From contig CATPCJ010000171.1 of NCBI GenBank assembly GCA_955652915.1, forward strand, positions 1 through 36,253: DNA of 36,253 bases, written 5' to 3'. The DNA comes from an uncultured Bryobacteraceae bacterium. Its GTDB lineage: Bacteria > Acidobacteriota > Terriglobia > Bryobacterales > Bryobacteraceae. The notes under the pieces were generated by a model that worked only from the letters and a program-made list of their open reading frames with translations, was not told the origin of the DNA and made no database searches. Position 1 is the stretch's first letter. Each line of letters begins with the position of its first letter. Shown piece after piece: positions 24,136 through 33,076 of the stretch. The position numbers and the translations under genes are program-made.

Positions 24136-25539
24136 CTACGGAAGCTCGCCAATCTTGCCTGAAGGTTTCGGCGCGGGAAACGGTAACGTGTCCGGCGTAA
24201 TCCGTACGCCGGTTGTGAACTTGAACGGATACTTGCCGCCACTGGGGTAAGTCATCTCTACGAAATAGGCCGTGAAGCCTTTCTCAGGCTTGTCGAGGTG
24301 CGCGACGTACATGTTGTCGCCCTTGGATGTCAGCACCGAGCTTTTGTAGGCCGGCCCGATAGTCATCAGGCGAAAGTCGCGATGTTCCGGATTATGGGCG
24401 GCCCACAATTTTACTTCGTTGGGCTTATCGATGCTGGTCACTCGGATGTCGCCGTTCTTCTCAAACTTCCAAAAGAATTTGGGCCTAGGCTGTCCGCGAA
24501 GCACCGCATCGTAGAAGGCAATCAAGCTTTCGCGCGCGTCCGAGTTGCCCAGCGAATGATTGGTGTTCGGAACATAGCGAAGATATTTCTCGCCGGGAAG
24601 ATCGTCGAAATAATACTGCGACGAATCGGGAAGGAAGTACTGATCGCCGGCCGAGTTCATCACCAACTTCGGCATGGTGTAGCGATCGCGGTAGCTGTAA
24701 GGCTCCTCCAGGCGCATCAGGGCGGCGTATTGCGAGGTGTTGGAGACCTTCATGATCCCCATGTCCTCGTAATCCTTGACAGCCGGCGAGTAAAATCCGT
24801 AGGCGCGGTAGTGGTGATCGAAAGACTTTACGCTGTTGAGCATATCGATGACCATGGGTATGACGGCCACCACGCGTTTGTCGGCGGCCGCGGTGGTCCA
24901 GGTTGTCCACCCGCGCTTGGAACCGCCGGCCACGGCGAATTTCTCCACCTTCACGCTCCCGCCCTCGGGCGTCGCACAGAAGGCCGTCACGGTATCCATC
25001 GCTCGAACGGTACCCTTGGTCATCGGAATGTGCAGCGGCCAAGTCTCGTCGCCGGTCTTCATGTACTTCACCCAGGTGTATGCAATGATCTGATCCTCAG
25101 TCCGCTCTTTTGTTTCGCCGGTAAACAGCAGCGGCTCGTTAGGTACGCCCCGTAGTTCCGCGACCACGGTATGCGAAGTCATGGCCGTGTCGACGTTCTG
25201 CGGCGTCGGCTTGTCCGGCGCTTTGTCCTTATTAGACCCGCCGGTAATAAAAAGAAAGCCAGTGGTTCCGTTTAGTTGATGCGGACGGATGATGGTGAGC
25301 CAGTGCTTCCATACCGGACGATCCACGTCGGCGGCGCTGCGCCATGCCTGCGACGTCATGTCGAGAACGTAGGTTGTGTAGCCTTCGCCGGGAATTGTCT
25401 TCACGAGTTCGTATCGATAATTCGGATCCGGTGCCTGAACGTACTTGTCAAGGCCAGTGAATTTGCCAGCGTGGTCCGAGGCGGCAACAAGAGCCAGACT
25501 GCAGGCGAAAACAATAAACATTCGACGTGGAAGATTCAT
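24136..25539 (-). CDS. PhoPQ-activated pathogenicity-related protein (PqaA-like)
   Basis: It has 467 residues with a signal peptide (RRMFIVFACSLALVAAS), so it is exported. The body is an alpha/beta-hydrolase fold of the PhoPQ-related family: HWLTIIRPHQL, FLFITGGSNKD, the nucleophile-type motif AVAGGSKRGWTTW (Ser in a GxSxRG context), MVIDMLNSV, MNSAGDQYFLPDSS with the likely acid, and PNTNHSLGN with the likely His. The name comes from Salmonella pqaA; in soil bacteria the role is unknown, perhaps an esterase or peptidase. It stands alone and convergent with the nitrilase. Confidence 0.9.
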   Translation of the reverse strand: MNLPRRMFIVFACSLALVAASDHAGKFTGLDKYVQAPDPNYRYELVKTIPGEGYTTYVLDMTSQAWRSAADVDRPVWKHWLTIIRPHQLNGTTGFLFITGGSNKDKAPDKPTPQNVDTAMTSHTVVAELRGVPNEPLLFTGETKERTEDQIIAYTWVKYMKTGDETWPLHIPMTKGTVRAMDTVTAFCATPEGGSVKVEKFAVAGGSKRGWTTWTTAAADKRVVAVIPMVIDMLNSVKSFDHHYRAYGFYSPAVKDYEDMGIMKVSNTSQYAALMRLEEPYSYRDRYTMPKLVMNSAGDQYFLPDSSQYYFDDLPGEKYLRYVPNTNHSLGNSDARESLIAFYDAVLRGQPRPKFFWKFEKNGDIRVTSIDKPNEVKLWAAHNPEHRDFRLMTIGPAYKSSVLTSKGDNMYVAHLDKPEKGFTAYFVEMTYPSGGKYPFKFTTGVRITPDTLPFPAPKPSGKIGELP

Positions 25540-25678
25540 AGATTCTGAATCCAGATTACATCAGCGGGCTGAAGTGCGACGTTCGTCAAAAACTAGGTGC
25601 GACAACTTGCGCCTTGAACACACTAGGCTACTTGAGGCAAAAGCAGCTTTCTGGTCTGAGCAAGATCTGACCGTTGCG

Positions 25679-26188
25679 GTGGAAACGATCCAACAGCGGA
25701 TCTATTTACTACGTGGCCATAAGGTCATGTTCGACGCGGATCTTGCTGAGCTGTATGAAGTTTCAACCGGCAACTTGAATTTAGCCGTCCGCCGCAACCC
25801 TACCAGATTCCCGGACGATTTCATGTTTCAGCTAACCAGGGAAGAGTTCGAAAACTTGATATTGCAATCTGCAAGATCAAGTTGGGGTGGCCGCCGTCAC
25901 ATGCCCTTCGCCTTCACCGAACACGGCGTGGCGATGCTTTCCTCTGTGCTAAACAGTGAGCGGGCTGTCCAAATGAACATCTTGATCGTTCGGGCCTTCG
26001 TGCGGCTGCGAGATATGCTGGCTACCCACAAGCACTTTGCCAGGCGCATCGCCAAACTCGAGACCAACCAGAAACAGCACGCCTCGGTAATTACGATCCT
26101 GGCCGAGGAGATCGAAGACATGAAGCGCCCGCCGGACACACCCAAACGCCGCATTGGTTTCAGTTCTGCTAATACTACGCCCCAATAA
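25679..26188 (+). CDS. ORF6N-domain protein (phage antirepressor-like)
   Basis: GTG at 25679 is chosen (169 residues) because the family usually begins just before the ERI-LLRGHKVM strand, here QQRIYLLRGHKVMFDADLAELY. The frame is open upstream without a convincing start. RFPDDFMFQLTREEFENL and MPFAFTEHGVAMLSSVLNS complete the ORF6N domain, a DNA-binding module of phage antirepressors that is also common as single genes in bacteria. A C-terminal helical tail (about residues 120-160) may form a coiled coil. No other phage genes are near, so it is an isolated relic or a domesticated regulator. Confidence 0.85.
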   Translation: METIQQRIYLLRGHKVMFDADLAELYEVSTGNLNLAVRRNPTRFPDDFMFQLTREEFENLILQSARSSWGGRRHMPFAFTEHGVAMLSSVLNSERAVQMNILIVRAFVRLRDMLATHKHFARRIAKLETNQKQHASVITILAEEIEDMKRPPDTPKRRIGFSSANTTPQ

Positions 26189-26233
26189 ACATTAGGGCCA
26201 GGTAACCTCAGACGTCCACTACTCATCTCTACA

Positions 26234-26262
26234 TTGGTATAGCCTTCAGGCTGCGTTACCTT
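26234..26262 (+). promoter_or_regulatory. Candidate leaderless promoter of the RND pump
   Basis: TTGGTA (26234-26239), 17 bases, TACCTT (26257-26262), then seven bases to the ATG at 26270. No Shine-Dalgarno site is present, so transcription would begin about at the start codon. Confidence 0.5.
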
Positions 26263-26269
26263 AGCTCTA

Positions 26270-29200
26270 ATGTGGATAGTTCGTCTCGCCCTCCGCCGCC
26301 CGTATACCTTTGTGGTGATGTCGGTCGCGATTCTTCTCCTTGGTGGCGCGGCCATCGTCACCATGCCCGTCGACATCTTTCCTTACATTGACATTCCCGT
26401 GGTCAGCGTGGTGTGGTCTTACAACGGCGTTCCGCCCGAAGAGATGGAAAAGCGCATCGTCACCATCTTCGAGCGAGCCATGACTACGACGGTCAACGAT
26501 ATCGAGCACATTGAATCGCAATCCTATTCCGGTGTTGCCGTGGTCCGCGTCTACTTCCAGCCCAAGGTTCGAGTGGACATGGCCATGGCTCAGATCTCGG
26601 CAATCGCAAATTCGATTCTGCGCGGAATGCCGCCAGGCATCTTTCCCCCGAATATTTTGAAATACGACGCGTCCAGCGTTCCGGTCCTGCAACTCGGCCT
26701 CGAGAGCAAGACCGTCAGCGAGCAGCAACTCTTCGACATCGGTCAGAACTATATCCGCACCCCGCTGGCCACCGTGCAGGGCGCGGCGGTTCCGCTGCCG
26801 TATGGCGGCAAGATGCGCCAGATCGTAGTGGATCTCGATCCCGAAGCTTTGTATTCCAAGCAGCTTTCGGCTGTCGATGTTTCCAACGCGCTAAGTCTCC
26901 AGAATCTCATTCTGCCCGCAGGCAACGTGAAGATTGGCGATCGTGAGTACCAGGTAAAGCTCAACAGCAGTCCGGAAGTGCTGAGCGAGATGAACAACCT
27001 GCCGATCAAGACGGTGAATGGCGCGACCGTCTATTTGAAAGATGTAGCGAATGTGCGTGACGGTTTCGCGGTCCAGACCAACGTGGTTCGAACCAATGGC
27101 ACCAGGGGCGCGCTGCTTACAGTGTTGCGAAACGGCCAGGCATCCACGCTGGACATCGTCAATTCAGTAAAGGCCGCGTTGGTGAAAATTCTGGCTGGAC
27201 TGCCGCCGGAAATCCAGGTGCGTCAACTCTTCGACCAGTCGCGGTTCGTGCGGACGGCGATTGGCGGCGTGGTGAAGGAAGCCATCACTGCCGCCATTCT
27301 CACCGGGCTGATGATCCTGCTGTTCCTGGGAAGCTGGCGCAGCACTGTGATCGTCTGCATCTCCATTCCACTTTCGATCCTGACGTCCCTGATCGTTTTG
27401 AACCTGCTCGGCCAGACGATCAATGTCATGACTTTGGGCGGATTGGCGCTGGCGGTCGGGATTCTGGTGGACGACGCCACTGTCGAAATCGAAAACACGC
27501 ACCGCAATCTGTCGATGAAAAAACCGCTGGTGCGCGCGGTGCTCGACGGCGCCATGCAAATTGCCGTTCCTGCGCTGGTTTCCACGCTGGCCATCTGCAT
27601 CGTGTTCGTGCCGGTGTTGTTGCTCACTGGCGCCGCCAAGTATCTGTTCACTCCGCTGGCAATGGCAGTCGTGTTCGCGATGCTCGCGTCGTACATGCTT
27701 TCCCGCACTCTAATTCCCACCATGGTTCATTACCTGCTCAAACAGGAAGTGGACATGTATCGGCTGGGCGAGCATGGGGAGAGCGAGTCCGGCGGCCGCC
27801 ACAGCATCATCTGGCGGATTCACTTCGCGTTTAATCGGCGTTTCGAGCGCTTTCGCACGAAATATACCGGACTGCTGGACTGGTCACTGGATCATCGAGG
27901 CGCCGTATTGACCGGGTTCTTGATTTTCTCTCTTGGATCGTTGGGCTTGGTGTACCTGGTGGGAAGCGATTTCTTTCCAACCGTGGATTCAGGCCAGATC
28001 CGGCTGCATGCGCGAGCCCCCGCCGGCACACGCATCGAAAAGACCGAGATGCTCTTCGCCGCTATTGAGAATGAGATTCGGAACGTGATCGCCGGCAACG
28101 AGCTGGACACGATTCTCGATAACATCGGTCTTCCCAACGGTGGCTTCAATCTCGGCTTCGGTGACAGTCCATCTATCGGGACCAGTGATGGCGACATCCT
28201 GATTTCACTCCAGCCCGAACACACCTCCACCGCGCTTTACACCGATCGACTCCGCAAGCGGCTACACGAAAAATTCCCCGACATGGTGATTTTCTTTGAA
28301 GCGGCGAATATCACCAATCAGATTCTCAACTTCGGCCTGCCGGCTCCAATTGATGTGCAAGTGACGGGCCGGGATGCCGGCCCAAATTACAAGCTTGCCC
28401 AGCAGCTACAGGCGCGCATAGCGCGAATTCCCGGCGCAGCCGACGTACACATTCATCAGGTGCTGGACGCACCGGAGTTGCGGATCGACGTGGATCGTAC
28501 CAAGGCTGGGCAGCTCGGTCTGACGCAGCGCGACGTGGCCAGCAGTCTGCTGATCTCGCTGAGCGGCAGCGGGCAGTTAGCGCCGAATCAATGGATGAAC
28601 TGGGGCAATGGAGTCAACTATCAGGTATTGGTTCAGACCCCGCAGTACAAGATTGATTCCGTGGACGCGCTGATGCGAACTCCCATTTCGGCTGCGACCA
28701 ATGTCGTGGCGTCGAATACGCCTGGTTCGCCATCGGCCGGCAATTCATCCGTTGGCGCCGCGCCCAACCAAGCTTCCGCCGCTTATGGAAATCCCGGATC
28801 GTTGCAATCCCCCACCCAATTATTATCGAATCTGGCCACCATCGATCACGGCGTGGCTACTGAAATCGTGAATCATTACAATGTTCAGCCCGTATTCGAC
28901 GTGTACGCCAACGTCGACCGGCGCGACCTCGGGAGCGTGGTATCGCAAGTTCAGGAAATCATGACTGACACGAAGGTCCCGAAAGCGGCCACGTTGACAC
29001 TGCGCGGTCAAGCGGCGACGATGCAGACTTCTTTCCGGCGACTGGGCTTGGGTCTGATCGCCGCGGTGGTTTTGGTATACCTGTTGATGGCCGTTAATTT
29101 TCAATCCTGGGTGGACCCTTTCATCATCTTGAGCGCTCTTCCGGGCGCGTTGGCGGGGATTCTTTGGATGCTGTTCGTAACGCAGACCACTTTTAGCGTT

Positions 29201-29590
29201 CCATCCCTGATGGGAGCGATCATGTGCATCGGCGTCGCCACGGCCAACAGCATTCTGATGGTGGTTTTCGCGAACGATGAGCGGATGGAGGGCAGGGGAG
29301 TGCGATCCGCGGCGCTGTCCGCCGGTTTCACGCGGCTTCGTCCCGTGGTGATGACAGCTTCCGCGATGATTCTCGGAATGCTTCCGATGTCGCTGGGTAT
29401 CGGCGAGGGCGCCGAACAAAATGCCCCGCTCGGACGGGCAGTCATCGGCGGTTTGCTGGTAGCGACAGTTACTACACTATTCATAGTGCCCATCGTTTAT
29501 TCGTACCTTCGCAAACAGCCTCCGGTGGATCACGACAAACAGATTGCCGAAGAAGAACGCGAAGGCGAGCCGGTTCATCGGCGCTATTGA
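26270..29590 (+). CDS. RND-type efflux pump, inner-membrane transporter
   Basis: It has 1106 residues with the AcrB/MdtB-type plan: a first helix at about 12-32, a periplasmic half, helices about 335-490 containing GILVDDATVEIENTHRN with the proton-relay Asp401-Asp402, a second periplasmic half, and a last helix group from about 925. It uses the proton gradient to expel drugs, solvents or metals. MPVDIFPYIDIPVVSVVW near the start favours the multidrug (HAE-like) type over heavy-metal pumps. A low-complexity Ser/Ala/Asn/Gly stretch (about 805-850; NTPGSPSAGNSSVGAAPNQA) interrupts the second periplasmic half where relatives are usually shorter. The fusion protein follows one base after the stop; no outer-membrane channel is present. 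Confidence 0.93.
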   Translation: MWIVRLALRRPYTFVVMSVAILLLGGAAIVTMPVDIFPYIDIPVVSVVWSYNGVPPEEMEKRIVTIFERAMTTTVNDIEHIESQSYSGVAVVRVYFQPKVRVDMAMAQISAIANSILRGMPPGIFPPNILKYDASSVPVLQLGLESKTVSEQQLFDIGQNYIRTPLATVQGAAVPLPYGGKMRQIVVDLDPEALYSKQLSAVDVSNALSLQNLILPAGNVKIGDREYQVKLNSSPEVLSEMNNLPIKTVNGATVYLKDVANVRDGFAVQTNVVRTNGTRGALLTVLRNGQASTLDIVNSVKAALVKILAGLPPEIQVRQLFDQSRFVRTAIGGVVKEAITAAILTGLMILLFLGSWRSTVIVCISIPLSILTSLIVLNLLGQTINVMTLGGLALAVGILVDDATVEIENTHRNLSMKKPLVRAVLDGAMQIAVPALVSTLAICIVFVPVLLLTGAAKYLFTPLAMAVVFAMLASYMLSRTLIPTMVHYLLKQEVDMYRLGEHGESESGGRHSIIWRIHFAFNRRFERFRTKYTGLLDWSLDHRGAVLTGFLIFSLGSLGLVYLVGSDFFPTVDSGQIRLHARAPAGTRIEKTEMLFAAIENEIRNVIAGNELDTILDNIGLPNGGFNLGFGDSPSIGTSDGDILISLQPEHTSTALYTDRLRKRLHEKFPDMVIFFEAANITNQILNFGLPAPIDVQVTGRDAGPNYKLAQQLQARIARIPGAADVHIHQVLDAPELRIDVDRTKAGQLGLTQRDVASSLLISLSGSGQLAPNQWMNWGNGVNYQVLVQTPQYKIDSVDALMRTPISAATNVVASNTPGSPSAGNSSVGAAPNQASAAYGNPGSLQSPTQLLSNLATIDHGVATEIVNHYNVQPVFDVYANVDRRDLGSVVSQVQEIMTDTKVPKAATLTLRGQAATMQTSFRRLGLGLIAAVVLVYLLMAVNFQSWVDPFIILSALPGALAGILWMLFVTQTTFSVPSLMGAIMCIGVATANSILMVVFANDERMEGRGVRSAALSAGFTRLRPVVMTASAMILGMLPMSLGIGEGAEQNAPLGRAVIGGLLVATVTTLFIVPIVYSYLRKQPPVDHDKQIAEEEREGEPVHRRY

Positions 29591-29591
29591 G

Positions 29592-30968
29592 ATGAGAGAA
29601 GAAACAACCAATCCGATGACCCAGGGATCCGAAGAGAGCCTTCGCGCGGAAATCGACGATCTCAAACGACAGTTGGCGCAAAAGAAGGAAACGGGGCAAG
29701 GGCAATTACACAAGACCGCGCGCCCGTCGAACAGTAATATTCGCAACCTGATCCTGCTGGCGGTGGTCGTCTTGATCGCTGCTTTCGCGATCGGATATTT
29801 GCCGCGTCACCGCCGTCAACTGCAATTGGTTGCGGAAGCTGGTACTCAAAAAGAAGCGCTGCCCGAAGTGAGCTTTGTACCCGTTACCCGAGCGTCCGCG
29901 GCCGGCAACCTCGTGCTGCCGGGGAATATTCAGGCTGTCACGGAAGCGCCGGTCCTGGCGCGAGCCGAAGGCTTTGTCAATAAGCGCTACGTGGATATCG
30001 GCGACCGCGTGACCGCCGGGCAGCTTCTCGCGGAAATCGAAGCCCCCGATCTGGATCAACAGGTCCGCCAGGCGCAGGCTTCTCTGCAGCAGGCCCGGGC
30101 CGACCTGGAACGCGCCACGGCGGCGCTGGAGCAAGGCAAGGCGAACGAGTCGCTCGCCAAGGTCACCGCTGGCCGCTGGGAAAATCTTTCCCGTCAAGGG
30201 ATCGCGTCGCGGCAGGAGAACGATCAGTACCAGGCTCAGTACCAAGCCCAGATCGCTAACGTTCGCGCGCTGGACCGCGCAGTGGCCGCGGCCAGGAGCA
30301 GCATCGATGCGGCCGAAGCGAATGTGGCTCGCTTTACGGATCTGAAGAGCTACCTGAAGGTCAAGGCGCCGTTCGCCGGTGTCATCACGTTGCGCAATGT
30401 CGACGTTGGCGCATTGGTGAATTCCGGCAACACACTGCTGTTTCGCATCGCCCAAACCAATCCACTCCGGACATACTTGAATGTGCCCCAATCCAACGCG
30501 CCGGACGTGCTCGTTGGGCAGGTCGCGATGATAAGCACATCCGATTTGCCGGAGCGAAAATTTCCAGGCCGTGTCGCGCGAACGGCGAATTCACTCGATC
30601 CCGCCACACGCACCCTGCTGGTCGAGATTCAGGTAGCGAATGCGGACGGGAAACTCATGCCCGGCATGTACGCGCAGGTGGACCTGAATCTCCCGCGCAA
30701 GGATCCGCCGCTGCTTATGCCGAGTGACACTCTGGTGGTGCGGCCGGAAGGCACGCTGGCGGCGGTAATGAGTCCCGAAAACGTTGTCCATTTTCAACGA
30801 ATCACAGTTGGCCGCGATTTCGGCGACCGCATCGAAGTACTCTCGGGACTGTCGGAAGGGCAGAAGGTGATCGTGAATCCGAATGATTCCGTGCAGGAGG
30901 GCGTCAAGGTTCACCCCAGTGCCGCACCCGAAGGTGCGGGTGCGAAGCGCCCACCCTCCAAGCGTTAA
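29592..30968 (+). CDS. RND efflux membrane-fusion protein
   Basis: ATG at 29592 (one base after the pump stop) gives 458 residues; ATG 29616 is an alternative. An acidic/basic heptad-like segment (EESLRAEIDDLKRQLAQKK) precedes the membrane anchor NLILLAVVVLIAAFAIGYLP at about 51-70, unlike the usual short N-terminus. Then come the lipoyl halves (APVLARAEGFVNKRYVDIGDRVTAGQLLAEIEAP and AGVITLRNVDVGALVNSGN) flanking an alpha-hairpin (QQARADLERATAALEQ...), and a beta-barrel end. It bridges the pump to an outer-membrane channel. The C-terminal tail (AAPEGAGAKRPPSKR) lies at the border of a duplicated segment. Confidence 0.93.
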   Translation: MREETTNPMTQGSEESLRAEIDDLKRQLAQKKETGQGQLHKTARPSNSNIRNLILLAVVVLIAAFAIGYLPRHRRQLQLVAEAGTQKEALPEVSFVPVTRASAAGNLVLPGNIQAVTEAPVLARAEGFVNKRYVDIGDRVTAGQLLAEIEAPDLDQQVRQAQASLQQARADLERATAALEQGKANESLAKVTAGRWENLSRQGIASRQENDQYQAQYQAQIANVRALDRAVAAARSSIDAAEANVARFTDLKSYLKVKAPFAGVITLRNVDVGALVNSGNTLLFRIAQTNPLRTYLNVPQSNAPDVLVGQVAMISTSDLPERKFPGRVARTANSLDPATRTLLVEIQVANADGKLMPGMYAQVDLNLPRKDPPLLMPSDTLVVRPEGTLAAVMSPENVVHFQRITVGRDFGDRIEVLSGLSEGQKVIVNPNDSVQEGVKVHPSAAPEGAGAKRPPSKR

Positions 30969-31085
30969 ACTCAATCAAGGAGAAAATCAATGAATCGCTA
31001 TTCCGTAATAATGCTCAGCGCCGCCATCGCGTCCGGCTGCGCATTCGCGCAAACTGAAAATCCGCTCAGCACCGAGGTGAAAGGA
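30943..31085 (+). repeat. Source copy of a 143-bp duplicated segment
   Basis: This spans the last codons of the fusion-protein gene, the gap, the Shine-Dalgarno site and the first 32 codons of the DinB-like gene. It is repeated with few changes at 32578-32721. Confidence 0.9.
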
Positions 31086-31514
31086 TCCTACACCAACGTC
31101 AAGAACAATATTTTGAAAGCGGCCGACAAAGTGTCCGAAGCCGATTATGCTTTCAAGGCCACTCCCGAAGTTCGGCCTTTTGGCCAGTTACTGGGACATG
31201 TTGCCGATTCGAATCTGCGCACCTGCTCGGCCATTAACGGCGCGGCGAAGACCGGCGATGCATCGTCCAAGACGGCCAAGGCTGACATCGTAGCAGCTCT
31301 GAAAGATTCTTTCGCCGAGTGCGACAAAGCCATCGACGCCCTTACGGACGCTACCGGATCGCAAACCATTACCATGGGCCGTGCGCAGCGCTCGAAGCTT
31401 GGCGCGCTGTGGGGAACGGTCTCGCACGACAACGAAATGTACGGCACCATGTCCGTCTACATGCGCTTAAAAGGCTTGGTGCCTCCTTCCACAGAAGGGC
31501 GCGCCACGCGCTAG
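30990..31514 (+). CDS. DinB-like exported protein
   Basis: AAGGAG stands six bases before the ATG. It has 174 residues with a signal peptide (YSVIMLSAAIASGCAFAQ). The mature part is a four-helix-bundle DinB/DfsB-type domain: NNILKAADKVSEADYAFKATPEVRPFGQLLGHVADSN, then SHDNEMYGTMSVYMRLKG near the end. The His residues in GHVAD and SHDNE fit the metal-binding positions of the DinB/YfiT group. In bacteria with exported forms the role is unknown, perhaps a metal-dependent transferase. It follows the efflux operon by 21 bases. A truncated copy of its start is at 32626. Confidence 0.8.
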   Translation: MNRYSVIMLSAAIASGCAFAQTENPLSTEVKGSYTNVKNNILKAADKVSEADYAFKATPEVRPFGQLLGHVADSNLRTCSAINGAAKTGDASSKTAKADIVAALKDSFAECDKAIDALTDATGSQTITMGRAQRSKLGALWGTVSHDNEMYGTMSVYMRLKGLVPPSTEGRATR

Positions 31515-31613
31515 AACCTACATAGGTTCTCGCTCGAATGGGCAGACAAGAATGCATGTGCCACACATAACCCACTGAGTTAGCGCAAATTGTGGCACAG
31601 ACATTCTTGCCTG
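31513..31613. repeat. Two inverted repeats after the DinB-like gene
   Basis: AGAACCTA-CA-TAGGTTCT (31513-31530) is a perfect palindrome on the stop codon. Next, CAGACAAGAATGCATGTGCCAC (31543-31564) pairs with GTGGCACAGACATTCTTGCCTG (31592-31613) with three mismatches. The second type has a half copy at 13248-13271. The rest of the gap to 31730 shows no gene. Confidence 0.75.
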
Positions 31614-31730
31614 TGTGGAGCCTAAAGCGATTTTTTCACAGCTTCTTACACTTACGGTCACAGCTCGGATCGGCAGGTTTCACCACCTGCGAAGGGTCAA
31701 ATTTCGTCAGGTTGCCGGTGGGCGATTAGC

Positions 31731-32492
31731 TCAAAATTGCTGCTTGAGAGCGCGAAGTCCGATGCAAGCTGTCAGCCCCTCGTCTAACAAACGGGCCATT
31801 CCATAGCCAATCGCCCACGACGGAAACAGACCCGCCAGCGGCGTGGAAACGAAATCAAACCAGGGTGTGGCAACATCAAATCCCGCCTGGCGAAACGGCA
31901 CTGCCGTAGGACGCGGCAACAGTTGCCGTTCGCCTTCGGTCTGATATTTCTTCATCAGGCCGGGCACAAGTACTTTTCCGAGAAACCCTGAGAGCCGGTG
32001 CGCGCTGGGCTCCAAGGCATAGAAAACGGCGGTGCTACTAAGAAACGGCAACAACCTTTTCGGAAACTCGGCGAGATCCGCATCAGGCAAGTGGTGCAGG
32101 AAAAAGATCGCCAGCACAAGATCGAAGGATTCGCCTACCAGCGGCGCATCCTGCCATGCGCCTTGAATGAAGCGAGCGTTACGAATGTTCCGTGCAGTGG
32201 CGGCCCGGTTGGCTTCAGCGATCGCGGCCGGGGAAAGATCTACACCCGTAACGTCCGCTACGTGCGGGGCCAATAACAGCTCCAAGTCCCCGATGCCGCA
32301 TCCGACGCTAAGAACTCGCGACATTCGCTTGGCTCCAGTAGCCCGTACGATGCGCCTCACCAGGTAATCGCGAAACGCCACTACGGCAGGCTTCGCGAAA
32401 TGGCCAACACCGATGGTCCCATACAGATCCTCGTAATAAGCGAGTTCGCGCTCCTGCGCCGGATCGAGCTGCGTGGAAGAATCTTGAGGCAA
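31731..32492 (-). CDS. SAM-dependent methyltransferase
   Basis: It has 253 residues from a TTG at 32492; no in-frame ATG is nearby and no good Shine-Dalgarno site was found. SAM motif I is VLSVGCGIGDLELLL, then TGVDLSPAAIAEA, the adenine/ligand strand FIQGAWQDAPL and FDLVLAIFFLHHLP (motif of the class I small-molecule methyltransferases). The C-terminal part has hydrophobic stretches (FDFVSTPLAGLFPSWAIGYGMA) that may contact a lipid or polyisoprenoid acceptor. The acceptor is unknown. It faces the DinB gene in convergent orientation and has no operon partner. Confidence 0.85.
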   Translation of the reverse strand: MPQDSSTQLDPAQERELAYYEDLYGTIGVGHFAKPAVVAFRDYLVRRIVRATGAKRMSRVLSVGCGIGDLELLLAPHVADVTGVDLSPAAIAEANRAATARNIRNARFIQGAWQDAPLVGESFDLVLAIFFLHHLPDADLAEFPKRLLPFLSSTAVFYALEPSAHRLSGFLGKVLVPGLMKKYQTEGERQLLPRPTAVPFRQAGFDVATPWFDFVSTPLAGLFPSWAIGYGMARLLDEGLTACIGLRALKQQF

Positions 32493-32577
32493 GACATTTC
32501 CATTCTAGCGGGCGAAGCATGTAAAAGAAATGCAAGGAAATTGTATGAAGGATGTCCACGATCAATCCGGGACCCGT

Positions 32578-32721
32578 CGAAAGCACCCACTCTCCAAGCG
32601 TTAGACTCAATCAACGAGACAACCAATGAATCGCTATTCCGTGACAATGCTCAGCGCCACCGTCGCGTGCGGCTGCGCATTCGCGCAAACGGAAAATCCG
32701 CTCAGCACCGAGGTGAAGGGA
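32578..32721 (+). pseudogene. Truncated duplicate of the DinB-like gene start
   Basis: ATGAATCGCTATTCCGT at 32626 repeats the start of the gene at 30990, and the homology continues for 32 codons (to ENPLSTEVKG). Before it, the tail of the fusion-protein gene and the gap are copied too, starting at 32578. The Shine-Dalgarno site is changed from AAGGAG to AACGAG. After 32721 the sequence is unrelated: it runs into the hairpin GCCGGCT-TTCG-AGCCGGC (32722-32739), and the frame ends after 63 codons. It is a non-functional partial duplication. The bases from 32493 to 32577 hold nothing I recognise. Confidence 0.85.
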
Positions 32722-32860
32722 GCCGGCTTTCGAGCCGGCCGGACCCGCTGGAAAGCAGGTCCACCTGGAGTATGGGCATTTCGGGCAGGGTGTTGTAACG
32801 AATTGATCGTCGCTTGATCTCCCAGATCTTCGGCTTGCGCGTAATACGGCCAAGGGGCAG

Positions 32861-33076
32861 GTGAATGGACTCAGTGCCGCAGCGTCGATACACGTGGCAA
32901 AGGTAGTGGATCCGGGAAGTCTGCCGGAACCAGAGGCTTCAATCCCCGGACTCAAGCCCCCGGAGTGGGACTTCGGACCATCCGATGACAGCGACCCATC
33001 GGAAGTCGACGCCTTTAACCACATGATTCGTGAGCTCCGCAACCACAGCCCCGCCCCCCAAAGCACCTGCGGATGA
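32861..33076 (+). CDS. Possible antitoxin paired with a PIN toxin
   Basis: It has 71 residues from a GTG with AAGGGG close before it; the frame is closed upstream by a stop. The sequence is acidic and proline-rich in the middle (PPEWDFGPSDDSDPSE) with a helical end (VDAFNHMIRELRNHS). No family is recognised. Its stop overlaps the ATG of the PIN fragment as ATGA (33073-33076), the usual toxin-antitoxin layout, hence the call. The partner is truncated. Confidence 0.5.
   Translation: MNGLSAAASIHVAKVVDPGSLPEPEASIPGLKPPEWDFGPSDDSDPSEVDAFNHMIRELRNHSPAPQSTCG

Noticed and set aside
32702..32893. Minus-strand frame (63 codons) over the decay zone
   Set aside because: It partly resembles protein (ITRKPKIWEIKRRS) but has no start signal or family, and it crosses the DinB duplicate border.
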